Part shown: positions 17,079-24,878 of the stretch, one piece after another | Layout of the letters: each line of letters opens with the position of its first letter | How positions within the stretch are numbered: the first letter of the stretch is position 1 | NCBI RefSeq assembly: GCF_015291885.1 | Contig: NZ_CP036186.1 | Location: forward strand, 62,001-126,000 | Origin: Stutzerimonas stutzeri | Lineage (GTDB): Bacteria; Pseudomonadota; Gammaproteobacteria; Pseudomonadales; Pseudomonadaceae | Direction: 5' to 3' | Length of the DNA stretch: 64,000 bases | Position numbers and translations under genes: made by a program | The notes under the pieces: model-generated | What the model was told of the DNA's origin: nothing | Databases searched by the model: none | Seen by the model: the letters and a program-made list of their open reading frames with translations, nothing else

Positions 17079-19060
17079 TGCCCACCGGGCTGGGCGACCA
17101 CCTGGCGATCGCACGGGACATCAGCGAGCTGCAGCGCAGCCGTGACAGCCTGCACGACCAGCAGTTGTTCCTGCGCCGGGTGGTGGACACCGACGACAAC
17201 CTCATCTTCGTCCGCGACGCCCAGGGCCGCTTCCTGCTCTGCAACACCGCGCTCTCCGCCCTGCTCGACGTGCGTCCGCAGGATATCGAGCAGCGCCACC
17301 CCGACGAGGTGCCTTCCGCTCGCCTGCTGCGACCGCTGCTGCTGGGCGACGACGAACTGGCGGCCCTGGCGAGCAGCAGCGGGGAGCTGCGCACCACCGA
17401 GGTCGCCCTGACCGACGCCCACGGCACCGAGCATTGGTTTCAGGTGGTCAAGCGACCGCTGCGCATCTCCGCGCGCACCTGCCATGTGGTCACGGTGGCG
17501 GTGGACGTCTCCCTGCGCCGGCGCATGGAGCAGATGAAGACCGAATTCATCTCCACCGTCAGCCACGAGCTACGTACCCCGCTGACCGCCATTCGAGGCG
17601 CGCTCGGCATGCTGATCGGCGGTATCGCCGGGCAGCTCAGCGACGAGGCCCGTCCGCTGCTGACCATCGCGCACAAGAACAGCGAGCGGCTGGTGCGCCT
17701 GATCAACGACATCCTCGATATCGAGAAGCTGGAAGCGGGCCGCCTGGCGTTCAACCTGGGCCGACACGACGTGCGGCCGCTCGTCCAGCAGGCGCTGTCG
17801 GACATCACGCCGTACGGGCAGGACTACGGCGTCACCCTGGAATTCCTCGACGCCCCCGAGCTGGCCTCCAGTGAAGCAACCCTCGACCCTGACCGCTTCG
17901 CTCAGGTGATGGCCAATCTACTGTCCAACGCAATCAAGCATTCCCCCGCCGGCGGACGCGTGACGGTCGACCTGCGACGCAGCGGCGAAAGGCTCGTGAT
18001 CGGGGTGCAGGATCGCGGGCCCGGCATACCAGAAGCCTTCCGCTCGCGCATCTTCGAGCGCTTCGCCCAGGCCGATTCGTCCGATGCCCGTCAGCGCGGC
18101 GGTACCGGGCTGGGGCTGGCCATTACCCGCTCGCTGGTCCAGCAGATGAACGGCAAGATCGGCTTCGATTGCCAGCCGGACCAGGGCACGCGCTTCTGGC
18201 TGCAGCTGCCGCTGGAGGAACACGCCCAGCCGCTCCAGCCGCAGGCACCGGCGCAGCCACTCAGCCTCGGCTCGGCGCCGCAGCAGACGCCCCTTATTCT
18301 GATCCTCGAACCCGATTGCCACGCCGCCGAGCAGCTGGCCGAGGCGCTGCACCAGCACGGCTATGCCACGCTGATCGCCCATGCTGCCGCCGAAGCACGC
18401 GAACTGCTCGGCCAGCACCGCGTCCAGGCGCTGACCCTCAGCCCGGCGCTGGACGACGAGAACAGCGTGGCCTTCCTGCAGAGCCTGCGCAGCCAACACC
18501 ACTACCGCAACCTGCCGGTGCTGATCGTCAGCGTGCAGCCGCAGCGCCGGGATGAGGATGACGGCCTGCTGCGCGGCGGTGCGGTAGGCGTGATCGACTG
18601 GCTGCACAAGCCGATCGACCCCTCCCGCGTCATGGAGGTGATTCGCGCCTGCCTGCAGCTCGGCGGGTCGAAACCGCGCATCCTGCACGTGGAGGACGAC
18701 GACGACCTGCGCGTACTGCTGGCCAGGCAGATCGCCATGCTCGACGTCGAGCTGGCCGGCGCCGCCACCCTGCAGGAGGCGCGTCAGCTGATCAGCGCGC
18801 AGCCCTTCGATCTCGCCATCATCGACCTGATGCTGCCCGACGGCGACGGCACCGAGCTGTTCGACCAGCTGGCGCAGAGCATTCCGCCCCCACCGGTGAT
18901 CATCTTTTCCGCGCTCGACACCCCGATCCAGGACAACCGCCTGGCGCTGCGCCAGCTGGTCAAGTCCCGTCACGACGGCGACGAGCTGGCCAGGCTGATC
19001 CAGCACCTGTTGCAGCACTGGCCACCGGGCCACACTCACTCTGACGAGGTTCATGCATGA
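17045..19060 (+). CDS. Sensor kinase C-terminal part: PAS, HisKA, HATPase and two receivers (continuation of the frameshifted gene at 16122)
   Basis: 671 codons from the first possible start (GTG at 17045, no ribosome binding site), but meaningful coding begins earlier, at about 16950 (EPLLHDLLQQHEDSGL). It holds a PAS domain, HisKA with VSHELRTPLTAIRG, HATPase with DRGPGIP and GGTGLGLAITRSL, a first receiver-like domain in which the acceptor region reads LTLSPALDDEN and lacks the usual Asp, and a second receiver with VEDDDDLR and IIDLMLPDGDG. With the N-terminal part it would make a hybrid kinase of about 970 residues. The stop overlaps the next start by four bases. As sequenced, this half is unlikely to be translated well. 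Confidence 0.8.
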   Translation: MQTRRTFEVRLMPTGLGDHLAIARDISELQRSRDSLHDQQLFLRRVVDTDDNLIFVRDAQGRFLLCNTALSALLDVRPQDIEQRHPDEVPSARLLRPLLLGDDELAALASSSGELRTTEVALTDAHGTEHWFQVVKRPLRISARTCHVVTVAVDVSLRRRMEQMKTEFISTVSHELRTPLTAIRGALGMLIGGIAGQLSDEARPLLTIAHKNSERLVRLINDILDIEKLEAGRLAFNLGRHDVRPLVQQALSDITPYGQDYGVTLEFLDAPELASSEATLDPDRFAQVMANLLSNAIKHSPAGGRVTVDLRRSGERLVIGVQDRGPGIPEAFRSRIFERFAQADSSDARQRGGTGLGLAITRSLVQQMNGKIGFDCQPDQGTRFWLQLPLEEHAQPLQPQAPAQPLSLGSAPQQTPLILILEPDCHAAEQLAEALHQHGYATLIAHAAAEARELLGQHRVQALTLSPALDDENSVAFLQSLRSQHHYRNLPVLIVSVQPQRRDEDDGLLRGGAVGVIDWLHKPIDPSRVMEVIRACLQLGGSKPRILHVEDDDDLRVLLARQIAMLDVELAGAATLQEARQLISAQPFDLAIIDLMLPDGDGTELFDQLAQSIPPPPVIIFSALDTPIQDNRLALRQLVKSRHDGDELARLIQHLLQHWPPGHTHSDEVHA

Positions 19061-19445
19061 GCGAATCCGCCAGCAAGCGCATCCTCATGGTGGAAGACGA
19101 AGAAGACATCGCCTTCCTCATCCGTTACATGCTCGAACGCCACGGTTTCGTCGTCGACCATGCCGCCGATGGCCGCCAGGCGCTCGACCACTTCGCCCAG
19201 GCCGCCCCACCGGACCTGACCCTGATGGACATCATGCTGCCCTATCACGACGGTCTGGAGTTGATCGAACGGCTACGGGCACAGGCCGGCTGGGAAAGCG
19301 TGCCGGTGCTGATGCTGACCGCCAAGGCACGCGAGGTGGATATCGTCCGCGCGCTGGAACTGGGCGCCGACGACTACGTAACCAAACCCTTCCAGCCGGA
19401 GGAACTGCTGGCACGCATTCGTCGCCTGCTGAGGGGCGCCGGTGA
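19057..19445 (+). CDS. Receiver-domain response regulator with a probable frameshift at its C-terminus
   Basis: Receiver domain with VEDEED, phospho-acceptor in TLMDIMLPYHDG, LTAK and DDYVTKPFQPEELLARIRRLL. As sequenced, the frame does not stop there: it runs on to 20025 as about 190 codons of Ala/Gly/Arg/Pro-rich translation that overlaps the next gene out of frame. Adding one base in the short G run at about 19433-19436 would end the protein at the TGA of 19443-19445, inside a GTGA start-stop overlap with the next gene, as elsewhere in this operon. The end given assumes that correction. No DNA-binding domain, so it is a receiver-only protein and another possible link in the phosphorelay. 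Confidence 0.72.
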
Positions 19446-20578
19446 AGCGCGCGCTGCTGCTGCTTGCCCTGGCGATACCCTGCACCACGGCTTTGGCGGA
19501 TATCGCCACGGCCGAGCGACAGGTGCAGGCGCAGCAACTGGACGCTGCCGAAGCGACCCTGCGCGCACACCTGGCGCAGCACCCGGAAGACGCCGACGCG
19601 CAGTTCCTGCTGGCCCGGGTGTTGAGCTGGCAGGGCCGGCCGGAACAGGCCTTGCCGATCTACCAGCGCTTGCTGCGCCAGCAGCCGGACAATGCCGACT
19701 ACCTGCTCGGCGAGGGCCAGGCACTGCTCTGGGCCGGGCGCCCGCAACGCGCGCTGGCGTCGTTGGAACGGGCCGCCAGGATCGCGCCGGACTACGCCGA
19801 GGTGCAGCAGGTGATCCAGCAGGCACGCGCCGCGCTGACCGTGCCCACCACGGCGACCGCCCCGCTACCCGTGACGGCCGCCGCGACCAAGCGCCGTCAC
19901 GAGCTGGAGATCTCGGCGCGTCAGGACTGGCTGGACAGCGGCTTCGACAACTGGCGCAGCCAGCGCCTGGATTACACCTCGACCCGGCCGGAAAGCCTTG
20001 GCTGGTACGGTGCGCTGCTGCGTGAGCAGCGCTTCGGCGAATGGGACGAAGGCGTCGAGGCCGGCGCGGTGATTCCGCTCGACGACAACTGGACGCTGCA
20101 GCCGGAGGTCGGCTATCAGCCTTCACCCTATTTCCTGCCCGAGTGGCATGCCGATCTGCGCCTGCAACGGCGCCTGCCGGACGGCTACCTCGGTGCCGTC
20201 AGCGTTCGCCGCACCGAGTACGAGACCACCCGCGTCGACCGCCTTGCGCTGAGCGCCGAGCGTTACTGGAACGCCTGGCGCGCCGGCTACACCCTGAACG
20301 TGACCGACGTGGCCAACGCCGGCACGCCGATCGGCCACGACCTGGCGCTGGACTACTACTACCGAGGGCTGAGCTACGCCGGCCTGCGCCTGACCGTGGG
20401 CGAGGAAGAGGCGGTGGAAGAGCAGCAGCTGATCACCAGCGACGTGCGCGCCGTCAGCCTGCAGGGTCGTCACTGGTTCGACAGCCGCTGGGCGCTGAGC
20501 TGGGAAGTCGGCTATCACCAGCAGGGCAGCTACTACGACCGACAGTGGCTGCAGATCGGCCTGCGCCATGCGTTCTGA
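19442..20578 (+). CDS. TPR and YaiO-family outer-membrane beta-barrel protein
   Basis: 378 residues from a GTG. A signal peptide (MKRALLLLALAIPCTTALA) precedes TPR-like repeats at about 22-130 (LRAHLAQHPEDADAQFLLARVL, then LPIYQRLLRQQPDNADYLLG). From about 150 the chain has alternating polar/aromatic strands typical of a YaiO barrel (YLGAVSVRRTEYETTRV, DLALDYYYRGLSYAGLRLTV) and ends in ...LQIGLRHAF, a terminal Phe as expected for an outer-membrane barrel. The TPR-plus-barrel plan resembles exopolysaccharide exporters such as PgaA. In E. coli yaiO lies near a family 2 glycosyltransferase gene (yaiP). Here the glycosyltransferase is two genes downstream, so export of its polymer is the likely role. 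Confidence 0.85.
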   Translation: MKRALLLLALAIPCTTALADIATAERQVQAQQLDAAEATLRAHLAQHPEDADAQFLLARVLSWQGRPEQALPIYQRLLRQQPDNADYLLGEGQALLWAGRPQRALASLERAARIAPDYAEVQQVIQQARAALTVPTTATAPLPVTAAATKRRHELEISARQDWLDSGFDNWRSQRLDYTSTRPESLGWYGALLREQRFGEWDEGVEAGAVIPLDDNWTLQPEVGYQPSPYFLPEWHADLRLQRRLPDGYLGAVSVRRTEYETTRVDRLALSAERYWNAWRAGYTLNVTDVANAGTPIGHDLALDYYYRGLSYAGLRLTVGEEEAVEEQQLITSDVRAVSLQGRHWFDSRWALSWEVGYHQQGSYYDRQWLQIGLRHAF

Positions 20579-21692
20579 CCTGCTGACCGGCTGCCCTCCC
20601 TGGCTGTGCGAGGCGCCCGCTCGGCTCTGGCTGCACGTCTGGCCGGAAGACCGCATGTTGCAGCTGGCGCTGTACTGCGCCTTCGGCCTCGGGGCGTTGA
20701 CGCTGCTGGTGCTGCTGCAGGTGCTGCTGCTCGGCGAACTGTCGCGCCGGCGTGCGGTGCGCCGGCAGCAGTTCAACGAACAGTGGCGCCCCTACTTCGC
20801 CCTCTGCAGCCTCAGCGATGACGTGCCGACATCCCACGCGTCGCTGCCGCGGCGGCACCAGCTCTGGTTTCTGCTGCAGTGGAACCGCACCCAGCTGCAG
20901 TTGCGCGGCGCCGCCCGCGAGCGCATGAACCGCGCACTGGTCGCCCTGGGGATGGATCGTCAGGCGCTGCTCCTGTTACGGGGGCGGGTGCGCAGCAAGC
21001 TGATCGGCCTCACCTGCCTGCGCCATCTGGCCGACCCCACCCATTGGGACGCGGTGCAGCCGCTATTGCTCAGCCGCAACGCCATCGTCGCCCTGGCCGC
21101 CGCGCAGACGCTGGTGGCCATGGACCCAGCAAAGGCCATGCAGCTGATCCTGCCGGCGGCGGTGGAACGCCCCGACTGGGCGTTGCCGCGCCTCGTCAGC
21201 CTGTGCCAGCAGGCCGGTGAGCAGGCAGTGACCACGCCGCTACTGATCGTGCTGTCCAGCTCGCCGGACCCGCGCCGCGAGCGGCTGGTCGGCCTGCTGG
21301 TGCATGGCGACCCGCGCCATGCCGCGCCCTGGGCGCGGGCACGGCTGGACCAGGGGGCGCCTGTCGAGCAGCTGCAGGTGGCGCTGCGCTGCCTCAGCGA
21401 GCTTGGCGACCCACGCGACCGCCCGCGCCTGCTGCGCGCCCTCGGCCACGAGCAGGAGGGCGTGCGCCTGGCCGCCCTGCTGGCGCTGCACAAGCAGGCA
21501 CGTCGGGAAGACAGCGAGCTGTTCCTGCCGCTGCTCGCCTACCGCAGCTGGTGGGTGCGCCAGGCCGCCGCCGATAGCCTGGCGACGTTGCCCGGCGCAT
21601 CCCCGGACGCGCTGCAGCAGCTGCTCGAGCAGGTGCACGACCGCTACGGCAGGGATGCCCTGCGCCGGGCCATCGCGGAGGTGCGCCGGTGA
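20568..21692 (+). CDS. HEAT-repeat membrane protein of the polysaccharide cluster
   Basis: 374 residues. One strong transmembrane helix (about 33-55, YCAFGLGALTLLVLLQVLLL) follows a short N-terminus. The rest is alpha-helical, with HEAT/PBS-lyase-like repeats (LIGLTCLRHLADPTHWDAVQ, AIVALAAAQTLVAMDPAKAM, LRCLSELGDPRDRPRLLRAL, VRLAALLALHKQA). The ATG at 20568 overlaps the previous stop by 11 bases; ATG at 20655 would remove 29 residues and put the helix at the N-terminus. The stop overlaps the next GTG by four bases. HEAT proteins are scaffolds; sitting between the exporter and the synthase, it may be a synthase partner or a docking platform. No enzymatic motif seen. Confidence 0.75.
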   Translation: MRSDLLTGCPPWLCEAPARLWLHVWPEDRMLQLALYCAFGLGALTLLVLLQVLLLGELSRRRAVRRQQFNEQWRPYFALCSLSDDVPTSHASLPRRHQLWFLLQWNRTQLQLRGAARERMNRALVALGMDRQALLLLRGRVRSKLIGLTCLRHLADPTHWDAVQPLLLSRNAIVALAAAQTLVAMDPAKAMQLILPAAVERPDWALPRLVSLCQQAGEQAVTTPLLIVLSSSPDPRRERLVGLLVHGDPRHAAPWARARLDQGAPVEQLQVALRCLSELGDPRDRPRLLRALGHEQEGVRLAALLALHKQARREDSELFLPLLAYRSWWVRQAAADSLATLPGASPDALQQLLEQVHDRYGRDALRRAIAEVRR

Positions 21693-23092
21693 CGGTCGAC
21701 TGGCTGTGGTGGCTGCAGGTCGCCTTCATTCTCTATTTCCTGCTGCTCAACGGCATGTACCTGCTGCTCAATCTGCTGTCGATGGGCAGCCTGATGGGTT
21801 ACATCCGCCAGCGCGCGGAAACCGGCGAGCTGGCGCCTTATCTCGGCGTCGAACCGCCGGTGTCGGTGCTCATGCCGGCCTTCAACGAAGAGGCGACGAT
21901 CCGCACCTCGGTGCGCTCGATGCTGCAGCTGCAGTACCCCGAATTCGAGATCGTGGTGATCAACGACGGTTCGAAGGACAGCACCCTGGCCGTGCTCATC
22001 GAGGAATTCGACCTGGTGCCGCACCCTGAGCCGTTGCGCCAGGCCGTCGCCCACCAGCCGGTGCAGGCCATCTATCGCTCGCGCCGCTACGCCAACCTGC
22101 GCGTGGTCGACAAGGCCAACGGCGGCAAGGCCGATGCGTTGAATGCCGGTATCAATGCCGCGCGCTACGGCCTGTTCTGTGGCGTCGACGCCGACTCCAT
22201 CCTGCAGCGCGACAGCCTGTTGCGCGTGGTGCAGCCCTTCCTCGAAGACGAGCGCACCATCGCCGCCGGCGGCACCGTGCGTATCGCCAATGGCTCGCAG
22301 GTGCGCGGCGGCTTTCTTATCCAGGCCGGGTTGCCCCGCAACTGGCTGGCGCGTTTCCAGATCGTCGAATACCTGCGTGCGTTTCTCTTCGGCCGTCTCG
22401 GCTGGTCGCCGCTCAATGCCGTGCTGATCATCTCCGGGGCCTTCGGCCTGTTCGACCGCGAACGGGTGATGGCGGTCGGCGGCTATCGCACCGATACCGT
22501 CGGCGAGGACATGGAACTGGTGGTGCGGCTGCACCGCTATCACCGCGAAAGACGCATCCCATACCGCATTCGTTACCTGCCCGATCCGATCTGCTGGACC
22601 GAATGCCCGGAAGACCTCGGCACCCTCGGCCGCCAGCGCAGCCGCTGGCAACGCGGCCTGGCCGAAAGCCTGAGCCGGCATGCGCGGCTGGCCTTCAGCC
22701 TGCGTGGCGGTACGCCGGGCTGGCTGGCCTGGCCGTTCATGGCACTGTTCGAGTGGATCGGCCCGCTGATCGAACTGGTCGGCTACGGCTTCATGCTCGG
22801 GGGCTTTGCCTTTGGTGCGGTGTCCTACGCCGCGCTGGCCGCCTTCCTGCTGGTGGCGATCGGCATGGGCATTCTGCTGTCGGTCAACGGCCTGCTGCTG
22901 GAAACCATGTCCTTCCGCGTCTACAGCCGTCGACGCGACATGCTGCAGCTGTTTCTGATGGCCGTGCTGGAGAACTTCGGCTACCGCCAGCTGAATACCG
23001 TCTGGCGCTGCCGCGGTCTCTGGCAGTGGTTCTCGCGGCGTAAACACCAGTGGGGCGTGATGCGCCGCAGCGGGCAGTGGGGGCAAAGCTAG
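21689..23092 (+). CDS. Processive family 2 glycosyltransferase (PgaC/BcsA-like polysaccharide synthase)
   Basis: 467 residues from a GTG coupled to the previous gene. N-terminal transmembrane helix (about 5-30), then a GT-A domain with PVSVLMPAFNEEATI, NDGSKDST, the metal-binding DAD at 167-169, GED at 272-274 and QRSRW at 316-320, the Q..RW motif of processive beta-glycan synthases. Further membrane helices at about 345-410 form the translocation channel. There is no PilZ domain, so any c-di-GMP control must act through a partner, as with PgaC-PgaD. It should polymerise a nucleotide sugar and push the chain across the inner membrane. No deacetylase gene was found nearby; the sugar is unknown. 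Confidence 0.9.
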   Translation: MTVDWLWWLQVAFILYFLLLNGMYLLLNLLSMGSLMGYIRQRAETGELAPYLGVEPPVSVLMPAFNEEATIRTSVRSMLQLQYPEFEIVVINDGSKDSTLAVLIEEFDLVPHPEPLRQAVAHQPVQAIYRSRRYANLRVVDKANGGKADALNAGINAARYGLFCGVDADSILQRDSLLRVVQPFLEDERTIAAGGTVRIANGSQVRGGFLIQAGLPRNWLARFQIVEYLRAFLFGRLGWSPLNAVLIISGAFGLFDRERVMAVGGYRTDTVGEDMELVVRLHRYHRERRIPYRIRYLPDPICWTECPEDLGTLGRQRSRWQRGLAESLSRHARLAFSLRGGTPGWLAWPFMALFEWIGPLIELVGYGFMLGGFAFGAVSYAALAAFLLVAIGMGILLSVNGLLLETMSFRVYSRRRDMLQLFLMAVLENFGYRQLNTVWRCRGLWQWFSRRKHQWGVMRRSGQWGQS

Positions 23093-23110
23093 CTGAACGC
23101 TCAAAAGACC

Positions 23111-23184
23111 GTAGGGTGGATCACGCTTCATCGATCCACCATGGCTGTGCAACAAGGTGGATGTAAAAGGCGACATCCACCCTT
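23111..23184. repeat. REP-like pair of GGTGGAT hairpins after the glycosyltransferase gene
   Basis: Two dyads lie in tandem between convergent genes. GGTGGATC (23115-23122) pairs with GATCCACC (23133-23140); GGTGGATGT (23156-23164) pairs with ACATCCACC (23173-23181). Both share the GTAGGGTGG/CCACCCT style of short intergenic repeat common in pseudomonads, and the same style recurs at 26254-26318. They may also act as terminators. Confidence 0.6.
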
Positions 23185-23193
23185 CGGATGCCG

Positions 23194-24687
23194 TCAGAGC
23201 TGAATCCAGGTCGCCTTGAGCTCGGTGTACTTGTCGAAGGCATGCAGCGACTTGTCACGACCGTTGCCGGACTGCTTGAAGCCGCCGAACGGCGCAGTCA
23301 TGTCGCCGCCGTCGTACTGATTGACCCACACACTGCCGGCGCGCAGCGCCCGTGCGGTGCGGTGCGCCTTGGACAGGTCGGCGGTCCACACCGCGGCAGC
23401 GAGGCCGTAGGGCGTGTCGTTGGCGATCGCCACCGCTTCCTCGGCGCTGTCGAAGCTGATCACCGAGAGCACCGGGCCAAAGATTTCCTCCTGAGCGATC
23501 TTCATCGCATTGTCGACGCCATCGAAGATGGTCGGCTCGACGTACAGCCCGCCGGTTTCCTCCAGCGTCCGCTGGCCGCCGATCAGCACCTGCGCGCCGG
23601 CCTGACGCCCGGCGTCGATGTAGCCGAGCACGGTGTTGAGCTGCTGGGTGTCCACCAGGGCGCCGACGTTGGTCGAAGGGTCCAGCGGGTTGCCCGGCTT
23701 CCAGCCCTTGAGCGCCTCCACCACCATGGGCAGGAAGCGCTCCTTGATCGAACGCTCCACCAGCAGCCGCGAACCGGCAGTGCAGACCTCGCCCTGATTG
23801 AAGGCGATGGCACCCGCCGCCGCCTGGGCAGCCGCCTGCAGGTCGGGCGCATCGGCGAAGACGATGTTCGGGCTCTTGCCGCCCGCCTCCAGCCAGACAC
23901 GCTTCATGTTCGACTCGCCGGCGTAGATCATCAGCTGCTTGGCTACGCGGGTGGAGCCGGTGAAGACCAGGGTATCGACGTCCATGTGCAGCGCCAGCGC
24001 CTTGCCGACGGTGTGGCCGTAGCCCGGCAGAACATTCAGTACGCCGGCCGGAATGCCGGCGTCGATCGCCAGCTGGGCGATGCGGATGGCCGTCAGCGGC
24101 GACTTCTCGGAGGGCTTGAGCACCACCGAGTTGCCTGTGGCCAGCGCCGGGCCGAGCTTCCAGCAGGCCATCATCAGGGGGAAATTCCACGGCACGATGG
24201 CCGCCACCACGCCGACCGGCTCGCGGGTGACCAGGCCGAGCTGGTCATGGGGCGTAGCCGCTACCTCGTCGTAGATCTTGTCGATCGCCTCGCCGCTCCA
24301 GCGCAGCGCCCGCGCGGCACCGGGAATGTCCACCGCCTGCGAGTCGCCGATCGGCTTGCCCATGTCGAGGGTCTCCAGCAGGGCCAGTTCCTCGCGGTTC
24401 GCTTCCAGCAGATCGGCGAAGCGGATCAGCACCGCCTTGCGCTTGGCCGGCGCCAGCTTCGCCCAGCTGCCTGCCTCGAATGCGGCACGGGCGCTGGCCA
24501 CTGCACGCTCGGCATCGGCCTGGTCGCAGCTCGCGACCTGGGCCAGCACTCGCCCGTCCACCGGGCTGATGCAGTCGAACTGGCCTCCGTCCGCCGCGGC
24601 GCAATACTCACCCTGGATAAAGGCGCGACCTTCGATGTGCAGGTCGCGGGCACGCTGTTGCCAGTCGGCGAGGGTCAGGGTGGGCAT
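23194..24687 (-). CDS. kauB: Gamma-glutamyl-gamma-aminobutyraldehyde dehydrogenase / aldehyde dehydrogenase KauB (PuuC)
   Basis: A 497-residue NAD(P)-dependent aldehyde dehydrogenase with VPWNFPLMM (coenzyme and oxyanion site), FTGSTRVAK, catalytic Glu267 (WLEAGGKSP) and Cys302 (GEVCTAG). Length and the N-terminus (LADWQQRARDLHIEGRAFI) match the KauB/PuuC group, which oxidises aminoaldehydes from arginine, agmatine and putrescine breakdown. The product role links it to the agu/spu genes at the left end. AGAGGA precedes the ATG by 6 nt. It is divergent from an omega-amino-acid transaminase at 24879, and the 191 bp between them holds an AT-rich stretch with ACGAAC (24768-24773) and GTTCGT (24796-24801) in inverted orientation, a weak operator candidate. 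Confidence 0.9.
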   Translation of the reverse strand: MPTLTLADWQQRARDLHIEGRAFIQGEYCAAADGGQFDCISPVDGRVLAQVASCDQADAERAVASARAAFEAGSWAKLAPAKRKAVLIRFADLLEANREELALLETLDMGKPIGDSQAVDIPGAARALRWSGEAIDKIYDEVAATPHDQLGLVTREPVGVVAAIVPWNFPLMMACWKLGPALATGNSVVLKPSEKSPLTAIRIAQLAIDAGIPAGVLNVLPGYGHTVGKALALHMDVDTLVFTGSTRVAKQLMIYAGESNMKRVWLEAGGKSPNIVFADAPDLQAAAQAAAGAIAFNQGEVCTAGSRLLVERSIKERFLPMVVEALKGWKPGNPLDPSTNVGALVDTQQLNTVLGYIDAGRQAGAQVLIGGQRTLEETGGLYVEPTIFDGVDNAMKIAQEEIFGPVLSVISFDSAEEAVAIANDTPYGLAAAVWTADLSKAHRTARALRAGSVWVNQYDGGDMTAPFGGFKQSGNGRDKSLHAFDKYTELKATWIQL

Positions 24688-24878
24688 GGTGCATCCTCTC
24701 TAGTCAGGTCTTCGGGCTGTGGAAAAGGCACCCTAAACCAGCGGCGCGGACCCTATCAATATTTTTTACGAACGGCCGGTCAATCGCCTTGTTTTGTTCG
24801 TTTTATTAAACATAGACTCGATGAAAACCCTGCGGCTCGCCGTCGCAGCATAGCCGCTCGCCACCCGGAGCCAGCCCC

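Noticed and set aside
19446..20025. A novel C-terminal output domain on the receiver protein
   Set aside because: The Ala/Arg/Pro-rich stretch is an out-of-frame reading of the TPR/YaiO gene, whose own frame has clear domains.
23111..23184. Remnant of an insertion sequence
   Set aside because: Only short dyads are present, with no transposase fragment or long terminal repeats.
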